Shown: one piece after another, positions 1 through 12,892 of the stretch
Numbering within the stretch: position 1 is the stretch's first letter
Layout: the number at the start of each line of letters is the position of its first letter
Source: Balanoglossus misakiensis
Taxonomy: Eukaryota; Hemichordata
Reading direction: 5' to 3'
DNA: 64,000 nt
Assembly (NCBI GenBank): GCA_040954595.2
Contig: CM082594.2
Span: forward strand, 5,890,001-5,954,000
Translations under genes and position numbers: made by a program
Notes under the pieces: model-generated
Told to the model about the DNA's origin: nothing
Seen by the model: the letters and a program-made list of their open reading frames with translations, nothing else
The model's database searches: none

Positions 1-959
1 GGTCAACTCAGAAAAAAATGAGGAAAACGTGATCCGACGTCTTGAGTCGAGTCAAAGGCCTTAGATCGTCGCTATCTCGTCTGGGTTCGACATCCGTACG
101 TATACACCAAGTCCACTTTATTTGTCATATTTAATTATTGATGCTAACGAGACATTCTATCACTTAATTCCTCTTGCCAAAATACACGTTGTAGATGCGC
201 CTCCGTCTTCGATCATTCTAGGGTGTTAGAGTGTAGTGAGCTTGTATTGGCTGGCCAGGAGGGCCATGACGTGTGACCAGTTACCTAGCCTCTGGGCGAT
301 CAGCCAAATGTGATTCCAAAATGTGATTGTCCTTTCGCACAGTACTATGTATATAGCGTCTTTGAAATCCTTCTTTGAGGTTTCGTTGGTGAGATGTGAA
401 TGTGGGGTAGGGTTTCTGTTATGTACCAAGACTGTCGCCGAGCTGGCGTTAATTTCTTTCGGAGAAAACGTGGATCGATGGGTTCATCGAACTTTCACTT
501 CCTATGTTTCTTTATGTAGCAACATGCTCTGCTTCGTAGCACTGTTCCTGTCTTCAATACAAAATTGAATACAAAAAGTCTCCCCAGGAATAAGCTTATT
601 CACACACGGGGTACCGGCACATGTGTATGCCTCCAACCCCACTCGTTGTCTCTACCCTGCCCGGAGCCGGTCTTCAAATTTCACAAAACGATCCGCTTCA
701 AAGGGATGATTCCTGGAACAGAAAATCTTTCTTTCTTTTTTTTTGCATTCCCCTCATGATTTTACAATAAATACTTTGTGTCTACCGGCGGTGCGGTGTC
801 TTTAACATGCCAGGTTATTTTTTTTAGCTTCTGTGCACTGTCTTTGAAAGCACCACCGCTATCCTTTATGCCTAGCGTTCATAAATATCAGGCGTTTGTG
901 GCGTGCAAAGAAATGTGATTCGATTTTTTACGTGAGTTTTCTCTCGAGACTGAGAGGAT

Positions 960-1055
960 ACAGACAGGCAGACAGATAGACAGACAGGCAGACAGACAGA
1001 GAGACAGACAGACATATATACAGACAGGTAGGCAGGCATGCAGGCAGACAGACAT
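960..1055. repeat. (CAGA)n-type microsatellite
   Basis: Imperfect tetranucleotide run of cagaca/cagata/caggca units, ending in ggcaggcatgcaggcagaca. Confidence 0.9.
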
Positions 1056-4000
1056 GTTAAAGCAGACAGCTCCTATTATATTGCCAAGCGGCGATCCAGC
1101 AAGTTAAAACGAAAGAATGACGAAAGAAAGAATGACACACTGGAAAGAAAGAAAGACAAAAAGACGATTGAGATCAAAGCAAAATTGTGACGGAAAAGAA
1201 GAAAGATTTTGAAACAAATTTGATTCTTTCAATTTCAAGCCTAACCATGTTGTATTAAATTCACCCATGTACATGTATACACACCGCAGTTGCATGCAAG
1301 CGTGTGAAATTACTTCCTCAAGAGGACTTAGTGTTAACATGCTTACGCCTACAGATTCAGTTATTGTGAATTCACCAAATAGAGATGTAATCAGTTAGGT
1401 AATAAATCTTAACAGCTATTTAAAAGGCAATTTTGCCTTTGCATCACACGTGTCTCAGTGTACCGCATCTTTACGAGGTCTGCGCATGTCTGAAGTGACT
1501 AATGATGTAAAGGCCAACGCCCACAGACTACCTTTTTAACTCTTCCACGAGAGATAACGCTCAAATGTACCTTTGTCGTGTTTGTGACATGAATTAGTAC
1601 ATCGGTTTTGTGATCATGTTCATCTAGGCTGTCGCGACCAGCTGATGTATTATTTGCATTAATATTATGCAGACCATAATTCAAAAAAATTAATTTCTAA
1701 GCCAGCATCGTGACATTTATAATATCATTAGAGCATCGCGCAAAGACGTATATTTCTATAATATACAGGCGCGGAGGCAAAGATATACAACCCATATATA
1801 TGTATATAATACAGGCAAGACAGAAGTGTGGACTTTTCTGAGCTCAAAGTGCGATGTACACGTACATTAGCATTGGAATACATTGGCCAAATAACACTTT
1901 TCCTGCTAGACGTGTAGTGTACACGCGAAAATAACAAGATGTCAGTTCACAAGGTGTTATGAAAATGGAACACGTGTGACATGCATGTAGAGAGGCGAAG
2001 CTTGTCATGTAATTAGGTTTCTGTGGGTGCCGTGATAACGTTTGCATGTCCTAAACGTTTTACACCTGACCGGTTACAATTTCGTTTGTAAGCGTTGTTA
2101 ACGTAACGATCGGCCCGGCAATAGGCAATTTCGATGTAAATGGAAATTGGTCTGCGACCACACGCGTGGAGGATTTCCCGTTGCAAGCTCCGAAATTAAG
2201 ATTTCCATTGTGCTCCGTAAGAGCTGTGTAGCCGCAATGCATTCGCGTATCCCTTGTCCAATATTGATGAGCTGTAATGGGACTTTTGAAGGTGAAATCA
2301 CTGATCGCCGTCGATCTGATGCAATAAGGAGTGTCGAAAAAGGAACACAGCCCAGTGCCGCTGTAAGTCAAAGTCTTTACCGTCAGATCAAACTATTAAA
2401 ATCAAACGCTCAGTGCCATCAATCTCGATACTTATCAGAAAATATGTAATTGAAAATTCGGCACGCACGCTATCCGTATCGATTGCCTGGCAACGGGAGT
2501 AAAAGCAAGACTAGTATAAATCGATGCTATAGATAAAAGATTATCGACGAGCCAACTCCATAACAAACACACCTAACCCCCACAAGCTGACTTATCTATT
2601 ACTTGAAAGTACAAGCGGAACGCTGATGACGTCAGAATCATATTAGGCAAAAAAAGTCCGCTCGTTCAATTTGAAAGGCATCATATTAAGCATTTGTAAC
2701 AGCGTGTAAGCTACCGCCTCGTCAAACCGAATTAGAATGTACAATATACGGTTTTTAATACCATTCTGAAGCTTCGGAGATGTAACGATAATTTTGATAA
2801 CCCCACAGCTAGTTGAGTTGAGTGATAACAGGGAAATTGAATGAAATTGAAAGAACCGTGCGCACAGGTGGGCTATTTGCCACTGCGCACTTTATATTCT
2901 ACTGACCAATTTCTCATTTAAAAGTACAGCTGAACTTATCTGCTTAACTCGCGTAGAAGTGACGAAGTTTAACATTGGGAGTTTCTGTGATTTTCTGTGT
3001 CAAATATTCTTCTTATGTTGACGAAAATATGTCTTGAGAAAACCGCTTTCTATCTGAATCTGGAAAATATACTTGCAAAAATGCCAGATGGACACCATCA
3101 ATAACATCACCATCGGCACAAGGGGTTTGACATGCGAAACGGCGCTGCGTTTTCTCGTCCATGACGTCATCAAACACGGGTTAAACTTGCAAATTATAAC
3201 CAACCCCTGAGCAACATGTCCTTGACTTGTGTTATTGAGAAAAAAACATGAATCTTGGGGACTTGTGCATTTTTTTCACAATGAAATGAGTCGTCCTTGT
3301 CATATATCAAGATGTTGTTTTCAACGTACATTGTATATGGGAAACGCTAAACAAGACTCTCTTTTATACCATCTTTGGGGGGTCAGTTCGCAAAACCTTG
3401 ACAGTTTCACTGTTTGAAAGGATGAGCACACTTATATTTTCTGAAAAATATGATACACCCCCATTGTTTTAAAGGCCTTGTGAAAGTCTGATATACCTTT
3501 AAATATACCATAAACTAAAATAACAGTACTCCAACTTTGCGCTGTTTTCTCAATATTTTTGTTGTGGGTATCGCCTATGGTTTCCTTTTCTACTCTGTAT
3601 AACACAAAGGAATCATAGCTCAATTAAGGTTTTAAAAATATGCCTATTGTGCCAATCAACATTGGTATTGTTGAAAATTGGATTCAAGTCCAGATTTGAA
3701 TTCATCTGTCAACAAAAAACGATGACCGTTGCTCACATACATGCCTGGTTGACAAGCTAAAAACCGAACATTTCATTAATCTATTCACAGTAAACCATGA
3801 AACCCGAGTTGATACATGGGGGGAATACAGTAACTGAAAAAAATAGCCAGAAGTTATAGTTAATGGGGCTTTAAATATCTTCACTGCAACCTTGACTTTT
3901 TTATGTACAGACTTAATAAAATGCGCGATTGGGTATGTTGGTTTATTCTCCTCAAATGCCTACGAGGAAAATAGAACAAGATAATCCAGAAAACCGCCTG

Positions 4001-5195
4001 TCTTTGAATTTTAACACGTTCTCGAGAAGTATGTAGACGAGTTCAAAGGGACAGGCAACTTCAGCTCTGTCACGTATGGCTTTCGGTTCCTTGAGTCCCA
4101 GTTCAAACGGAAGCCATTTGGGCACACTTTAACGCTTCAGTTTGTATAATAGCCAGCCGACGTGACATTTTCGCCATGTGGGCTAAATCATTGAGAGACA
4201 TACAACTGGCTGACGTGCGTATAATATAGCCCGTAGACCTTTTGAGTCGCAGATTTCCCTTTCTGCGAAGCGCGCAAATCCGTATCGCTCCCCTCGCCCG
4301 GAGACTGGATTTAAGTAAGCTGAGTTTTCATTGATGGGTTTTTACTCATTAAGAAAATGTCGCCATCCCCCCAGACGACAATTTTCGCCTCTTAAGCCCG
4401 CTATCTCGCACGAGATTGAAACACAACGTTTGTGTACACTGCGAAGTTTAATCAATTGCAAACGATAATCTGGCTTCCTGGGCGGCCAGGCACACTTTTC
4501 GTTGGGGATTTCTTAGTTTCATCCAGCGGTGGAATTAGGGCTCAGCCTTTGTGAACGAATCCCAATCTGCGAATGAGACGATTGTTCCGACGACGCGCGC
4601 CCAATTACACCGCCATATGTATCCTCCCGCAGCATTTCAGCCAACCCATCTAGACTGAATGCATGTCTAAATCCATTTATACGAAATAAAGTGCGCATTG
4701 AGGGCCTGCACCCACTCACAATGTGGCGGTAATAAGCTACTTATAACGTCGTTCACAGTGATTTCATCAGCCAGAAACAGTTCTCCAACGACAGGCATCC
4801 GTATTCAGCGACGCCATGAATAGCTTCCAAATCAGTCAAAGCAGTGGAACTCATCAACAAAAGGTCAAAGTTCGCCAGTAGCTGACCCCGAGATCAGTGA
4901 GCGTTTTTTACAAGAAGGAAGTAATACAAACAGATGTTGAATTTGAGTTTTTGTGCTTTTATCGAGAAAATTTAATTTAAAGCATCAATGCTCTGAATTA
5001 GAGCGAATTTATTTCAGCTATTTGATAAAAAATAGGCAGGATAGATTCAATAAGAACATTCTGGCAGAAGTGAGTGCTATCACATCGATTGTAAAATGGC
5101 TTTTCTGTTCCAAATCTAATTACGCGATATGCTAACCATTTTTTCCTACACATAGTGACATTTATCCATCAAACCAAATACAACCACTCACCCAC

Positions 5196-5272
5196 CAACC
5201 TATCCATCCTTCTGACCCTCCATCCGTCCGTCCATCTAACCACCCACCCACCCACCCATCACTTACCAACAA
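5196..5272. repeat. Imperfect (CCAT/CCAC)n microsatellite
   Basis: Degenerate tetranucleotide run: ccatccttctgaccctccat, then ccgtccgtccatctaaccac and several cacc units. Confidence 0.8.
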
Positions 5273-7706
5273 AACCTTTGGTTCCACCAACTGCTGCTAA
5301 ACAACATTCCATATTGTCAAATTCGTAATGCAAAGTTCATATCGGTTTACAATAATCAAAAACGTGTCACTTGGGCTTCTGTTTGTAGATACGGTGTACG
5401 TTCTAGTGATAACGGCGTTTTGGTTCCCCAATTAGAGGTCTTTAAAGAGCAACCATAAACCGTAGGAGTCTTCTCTGCATCTGACCCACTTCTGCACCAA
5501 GAGAACGTCGACCTTTTACAAATTCACGACCAAGTGCACTGAATAACAAATCACCATTCGAAATTAACTTTAAATGTCACATGCTTGTTCAACTGGGCAG
5601 CTCTGTTTCGATAATAATCCTGAAGAGAAGTAACAATAACCAAATGATGAATTGTTGGAACTGCTCAGTCATGTTAATTCTTCGTGGTGGGTTTATGAGG
5701 TTTGTCTACGTGATAGATTGGGAAGGGCTCATCTAAAATTGCAAATGTATGTTTTAATTGGAAATATAGACAAATCGACATCTGCTTGATCGAAGCATGT
5801 CAATACTGAACATGATGTCCACATGTGTGCCATCTGCGCATGTCACTAACTTGAATAGAGTCGCTTGGTAAAAGCTACCTGTTACATGTAGGTCGTCTAA
5901 AACATATGTACAGTATAGCCCTTCGGCATAACAGCTGCATGTTGTTTTATCGCCATACAAACCAAGTTGACCAAACACATCCTGGCAGGATGGTGTAAAC
6001 ATTGACTTGTGGGAAGAGTAAACGTTCTGAATGTGAACGTGACAAACCCGGTATGTCCAGATTACAGCGAAGAATATCGCATGTTCTCTGCATTGTAATG
6101 CAATCGGGCAGTTTTAAATCACGGGCTTTTATGTTGTGTCGGACATAAAGGGCAGCTATAACAGATTGACGACCTGGCGGTAGTGCAGGCGTTTGCGATC
6201 GTTAAAACGCCGCATGCTTTGATAAGTCTTCGGAGATACAGGGTTATCAGTGTTTTTGTAAACACATGCATGTCCAGTAGGTGTGCTCAAAAATGTTCGC
6301 TGACAGGGCGTATGCATTTTACATGAGATATGAAACACGGGTAATTTTAAAGAGTAATTTGAGTATGGTATTATAGTTGACGACGAGCGTGGAGTACATC
6401 CTGCCAGGTATACATTGTATGTCCAATGTATGTCCAGGGGGAAGTTTGGGCGGTAAAGCGACCGCGATTCCGTGCATCCTTGGGTCCCTTCCAATTTTTG
6501 CTTATTTATCGAAAAACGTTACGATCGTACATGCTGTCGCATTCTTTGGGGAAATTCTTCATAACGAAGCCTCGCAGGTTGCCTAACGCCACTGCAGGAA
6601 ACACCAAGGGTCCGCCATTAAGCGGTATTGACAGCCTGCATCATGATTAACGTCTACTTGTGCGAAATTCGCCGGTATAACCCGGTATAACCATGCAAGC
6701 CAAACAGAAGGGTAAACTTTCATTTCCCGCCATGACTTTGTGTACAAAAGTGATTGCAGTTCGCCAAGACATTACCAGGGGTCTCGGTCTGCAGTCACGA
6801 CTAAAATGAAAAATGATTATTTACGGCGTCACAAGTATGCCTTTACCATCATCCTATATCCGACAGACTACAATATTATTGATAACAAGTAAATATATAT
6901 TATTCTATCAAACACATAACCGAATGTAATGTTTACTTAAATGTGAGTGCATGACAACGTTTACCTAACAAATAGCAAGATTCTATAAAACTTGAAAAGA
7001 AGTGTGTAATATCTTAAACGTGACTAAGAATTAATGGGCATTTGATCCTTCAAAGTAAGACATACACACGAAAATGGATCTATAAACAATTAGTTTACAA
7101 GAAAGGTTTGCAAAGCATTACACAAAAATGTCAGAGCTCTGCTTCTGTCGTATGATATCATGTACAGTGTGCCGTTCTCAACAATCCACCGACTGCTCGA
7201 TTCTGACTAGATATTGTAGGTTAAAGTAAACCTTACAATCTAATACAAAGGAGAAAGTGAAAAGGGGGCTCTCTCAAAGCATGACGTGTGTGCACCGCAT
7301 TGAAGAGCAAAAGTAAATTGTTTCTTAGATTGTTCTCGAAACTGTTGAAAGCGGCACGTCGACGGATTTCAATTTGTAACGTATAGCACAGAAATGTGAA
7401 CTGAGCCCCGTGTATGAGCGCCCATCATATCCATGGTAACATTAATTTGTAACATACTTGTGGTGAAAAATGATCCGATGTTCAGTGTCGGGAAAATAGA
7501 TAAGTGTACATTGCCAAGGGCAGTGTCTTTAATGTGCGCGCGCTTTGAAAGTGAAATCTTAAACTTTTGAACACTTCGTTCAAGGACACATTGCAGGCCT
7601 AGTAGCTGCATCTTAGATTCACAAATTTCTTTCCGCCGTGCTCTCAAAACCTACTTTTATAGAGTTGTATTGCCTTGCCCTGTATACGTAGAGCTCCATG
7701 TGGAGA

Positions 7707-7803
7707 TTCCGCCTCCTCCTCCTCCTTCTCCTCCTCCTCATCGACGTCGTCATCATCATCATCATCATCATCATTATCATCATCATCATCATCATCATCA
7801 TCA
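7707..7803. repeat. Compound (CCT)n-(CAT)n trinucleotide repeat
   Basis: A run of cct/ctc units is followed by a run of cat units. It generates long poly-Pro/His and poly-Met/Arg open frames on both strands that are not genes. Confidence 0.95.
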
Positions 7804-10003
7804 CCGTCCTTTAAAAATTATTTCAAGATTCGAATTTAATATTCCTGCAAAGATTTTGTCTATAGTCTGTTTTAGTAAAGCCCGGAAGGGCGTCGTGCTG
7901 AAAGAGCGCCGTTGAAATCTTCGATGGCAGTAATGCAAGCCACATTTCTATCGTTTTAACTGCTTTGTGAATCGGGTGGCATTGCCCTATCTAGATGATA
8001 TTACTGCGATTCTGATAAATTTGCTGGAAAGTTCAGACATCAAAACACAGCATCAACCGCGCGGAACCCCGTCTGGTGATTGTGCCTAGTTTCGTGACGT
8101 CATCGACAGCGACAGGAAATTTATGTTCCAACCAATCTTTGTTGACATGCTTCCGTGAATATCAATCTTGTTGGACGACACAGCCGTATGCAATCTGCTT
8201 GAGGCTTACAAACATACAGAAAACACGTATCTGATAGCGCATCTGAGATTTCTAATCTATCCACGGCATAAAATAGGGTGAACATTTATGTTCTTGGTGC
8301 AGAAGGGCACAAATCTGGGTCGTCCTAATTTTCTGGAAAATTGCTCCCAAAAGTACGATTTAGCAGTGGTTATGCTGTCATATTACAGAGACCTCGGTTT
8401 TCATTTATTTTTACTCGTCAGAGCTGGAAGCGACAAAAGAACAGTCACCTAAGGATTATCCGTCTCTACGATGCAAACGCCTTGCTTGAATGATCACAAT
8501 GACAACAAATTTCTTGCAGCATGTTGTTCTTTGACAATTTAAGATCTGATCCAAAGAACAAAACAATGGGTTGCTTGGACAATGGAAAACAAAGAGTATA
8601 AAACGCATGGCCTTGATAAAATGCGCAGACGGCAAGATTGTTGCGCAAAGCTAGCTTGGAGGAGATGGTCGCTCTTTACCTGCAGTTCAAGAAGTTTCTC
8701 AGACATTCCGCGGTGTCGGCTATGAAATATCACTGTCTAACTCCGTGATGGCGCCAGATAATTTTCGCTAACGACTTCCCATGTGTCTATATATTTGATT
8801 TATGCGCCATCTCACGCTTTAAACACAAACACCCAATCGCTGTAGGGAAATAATCGCACAGACGTTTTAAAGTTACTCGAATATTTGGGATCCCAATTAA
8901 GAGAAGAACCGCAGTTAACACCTGGAATCCTCGAACTTTTTTATAAATGACCAATTTGCCCACCGGGAAGGCATTAAACGACTACGGCGAGAGTGACGGT
9001 CCTATTCATGAATTTTGCATTGAGATTTGCGATGACAAAAATTAATAAGCTAACAGGGCCACTGGGTGTACCTCCGTCAAACTGTGACAATCACCGCAGT
9101 CCTGGATGATTTACAATGTGAAGCTTTGGTTTACCGTTCCCCCTCTCTGTCTGTCTCTGCCTTGAAAAAAACCCAGAAAGTCAACGCATGCTGTTTGACT
9201 TACATGGCATCAGCAGTCGTAAGCCTGGCGATGTAATGTAAGCGAAATCTTTTATGATGTACAAATGAAACGGCCGTCTGAAGAGATCTGTTGTCGCTTG
9301 CAGCCAGATAATGGCGATGTTTCGCGCAATCCTAACACTATGTAATGTTCGACGGTGAAGAAAATCCATATAACCTGTTATTAAAAATTTATTGGGCGCC
9401 ATAAGCCTTAATTCTGGGCCCAGACAAACCTTTCTGTGAATACTAACGTGATAATATACCAAGTGTTTTGAATATTAAGTATATGTTATTGTCATTATCA
9501 GTAATATTTTGTCGTTGTTGTCGTTAACGGGTAAAATTATGAGGGATGGAAAAACAAAATGTACGGCTTAATTAAAGCCCCAGTATTTCTCGTGTGCATC
9601 CATTTTTCATCATCGAAAAAAGCCCGTTTTTCCAGTACATCCATCATGGAATACTATATAATGAAGATGTAAGAAAGGTTTGGGCAATTGTAGCTACATG
9701 CAAGCCGAAAATATCGCCCGTAACACTTGAAATGATGCGTGGGTTTGTTTACAACGGAAATGTTGTACATGTCGATCAGCAAACGTGCCACTTTGACATT
9801 TTGATGGTCAGACCATTTTCGGATTTGATCTGGTTCCATCGACTGATTTCTCCCATAAAGTTATCTTCCCAAATTTTCGCCGAATTAGTGCGCATTTCTT
9901 CGCTGAGTCGCTTGATTTGGGGCGACCAAACCTCTTCTGCGTAGATTCACATTTGAGTGCGCATGCGCACTAGTCACGTGTGTCAACATTAGCCTGACTC
10001 ACG

Positions 10004-10029
10004 TGACTTTCTGTCCGGACAGAAAGTCA
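10004..10029. repeat. 26-bp perfect palindrome
   Basis: TGACTTTCTGTCC is immediately followed by its exact reverse complement GGACAGAAAGTCA, with no spacer. A second TGACTCACGTGAC-like motif lies just upstream. Confidence 0.85.
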
Positions 10030-10528
10030 TTCTTCACTCGTTATATTGTAAATTGTATGAGTTTATCAGCAGAGCTGGGGATGATGACTGTTCGATTCAG
10101 TATCAATTATCATCTACTTTTAGAAATTATAGATGCCGTTTCAAACAAAATTTTGCCCCTACGAGAAATACTGTGGCTTTAATATGCATGGACGTTCGGT
10201 CGGTTTGGGCATTTCTTTCATGTGTCATAATGGTGAGGATACGATATGATGATAATGACATGACATGAAATGATGATGTCGAGATGACGATATAACGTGA
10301 GAATATAAAGTTAAAATGGACAGCGTGCCAACAATTGGTAGAATATTTACTCCATATCCTTGATTGGATCGAATTCGTGTAACCAAACCAAGACATAATT
10401 TCTAGTGCAACCTGTCGGTTCAAATATGTGCCTAACTCGCACATTTTATGCTGCTGCACGATTCAGAATTATTGAAATTTGTATTGGATCACTCAGAAAG
10501 CTTACTATTTGTAACTAAGTAGACAGCT

Positions 10529-10571
10529 GTGGTGAAATGATAAAAAATGAAATTCAAGTACATTTCACCAC
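10529..10571. repeat. Short inverted repeat
   Basis: GTGGTGAAATG (10529-10539) and CATTTCACCAC (10561-10571) are exact reverse complements, 21 bases apart. Confidence 0.7.
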
Positions 10572-12693
10572 GGGTGGTTTTCTATAGAGACCTTTGAAAT
10601 TGAAAAACGATGGTTGGACATAAAAAGTAGCGATTTAATATTGCTTGCTCCTATTGGTTTGGTGTGATATTTTATTGTGCTAGGACACAGTTTTCAATCA
10701 GAAGTCTTATTGCGTGGAGAATATAAAGATTCCGGTTTAGAGACAGAGAATTTGATTTACAGTTGCATGTGCGACAGCTGTCGACCGGGAAGGGGATAGG
10801 TGGAATAATGTTTGGTGAGAAAATTTCACCTTTAAAATTACGATGCACAATAATGCATTCTTCGTATTCCCCAATACCAAACCGTTATCGACGTATTTGG
10901 CATTACACTTATGTTGCTCACAGCCGCCATCGAAGCGATTGTTTGCATTTCGATTCATGGCGGTTGTTATAATACACATGATTTTCATTGTAACACTGAG
11001 GAAAGACATTGCTACTTATTTTTCTCATCGATGGTACGTTTTGCTGGCAGAGGCAAACCGTACTTTCAACTCTGCAAACCCGTTGCCGGATATCGCCATA
11101 CCAGTATTCAATTACGCGGTTCTGTATCGCCCAGCAATGATCTGTAATTCTCTAATTCTTTGATTCCCGGAATTTTTCTGGCTTACTTTTGTGCAAGCCG
11201 ATATCATAAGTGGGGACAAAAAACAGACAATATCGCTCCAGTGAGCGGAGTCCATGTCACGATAGATATTGAAATTCTTTAGGTGTCCCCTTCTTTAATT
11301 TGATAAAACTCCCGCGTTGCCATGGTTTGTTTATTCTGCCACACATCCGGTGTATCGGCGCGCTCGGCTGGACGCGTGTTCAAACACAAAAGCGTTCCTC
11401 CACCACGCTGGGTGCGTTCATCTAACTATTTCTATCCGCCTTCCCTCCACCATTGTGCGTTGCGAGGCAAGAAATATGCGCGATTCGGCGGGCCACTCGG
11501 GGAGCACATGCTAAAGCCCGGACCCGCTGTTATTGAAAAAAGTAAATCTGCATATCAAATTACAGCTCAGGACATTGCATCAAAGGTAAATGTAATACTA
11601 TCTCCCCTTTCATATTCCCCCTCTTTCTTGTAAATGATCACGATTTGATTTTGTGAGCGCACTTCCCGTTGGATGTTGTGATCTCGCGTTCGACAAAAGT
11701 TTAATACACTCGTGTGTGATAGCAGGGAATTCAATAATAAAGTGCAGATAAGGTCTAGGTCATTTATTCCGAGCGAGCTCACACATATTCTCGGCTTAAA
11801 GCTAATTCACATCCGATTTCAACATTTAAATTTGATTCTGGTGTAGCAAGTGCAAGTTGTCTTACGGAAAGGCCTTCAAGTTTGATGGCATTTCAAATTT
11901 AAACGTCGGATCTTTGCTACTTGTCTTCGCTGCCTTGGGTACGGTGATGTTCCAATAAAAGAAAATACAGAGATCAAAGACACGAAGTTGGTAATCCTGT
12001 GTCTCAGTGATACACCATTTCTATTTTTCTGTATTCTTGTTGATGTTCAAATATTTTTTTCCTACTGAACATTTACGTTTGATGCTCTGGACTTTATTAT
12101 GGGCATTAGGGATTTCGTCTTGCAAATACTCTACGACCGAAAAATCTGAATGTCTGCTCAATCACACAGGCAGTGGGCTATGATTCCTCGGATCTGTCAA
12201 ACTTGTCTTCGACTGGGGGAATCCGCGTGTCATTTAACTCGACATGGGAGCGACTAGACACGACTTGTCAGTGTACACCTCGCGCTATGACGCAGCCCGC
12301 TGCGCAACATTGCAATCACGCGGATGCGCACCAAAGAAATCAACATCTGAAATTAACATGTTTTTTCCCCTCCCTTTGTTCCTCCACCGTGTCGCGCAGC
12401 CAGGGATCAATTGATGACCCGTTAATGTGAGCGTTGATGCGATTCAATGCATTTGAAATTGTGAGTCAATTTCATTACGGTGACGCTAATCGTTGCACGC
12501 CGTACGTTTAATGGAATTTGCTAATCGTCTGTGCACATCACAGGTGAATGTACCGCGGGTATTATGATTGCTGTAATTTTCCCTTTTCGCCTCGCAACGT
12601 TCAATCATATCACCGTCCTTTCCTCTCTCCTGTCCCGTGTGTGTCTGGTCTCCTCCCTGTGACGCAGTTTTAAACAAACCCCATCACTAAGGC

Positions 12694-12892
12694 ATACATA
12701 CATACATACATACATACATACATACATACATACATACATACATACATACATACATACATACATACATACATACACATACATACATACATACATACATACA
12801 TACATACATACATACATACATAGCACATACATACATACATACATACATACATACATACAATACATACAATACATACATACATATCATACATA
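12694..12892. repeat. (CATA)n microsatellite, about 200 bp
   Basis: Near-perfect catacata array with a few interruptions (cacata, gcacata, caatacata). The overlapping poly-Met/Tyr/Val/Cys open frames on the minus strand are products of the repeat. Confidence 0.95.

Noticed and set aside
7619-7915. Poly-His/Pro and poly-Met/Arg open frames on both strands
   Set aside because: They are direct readings of the trinucleotide microsatellite.
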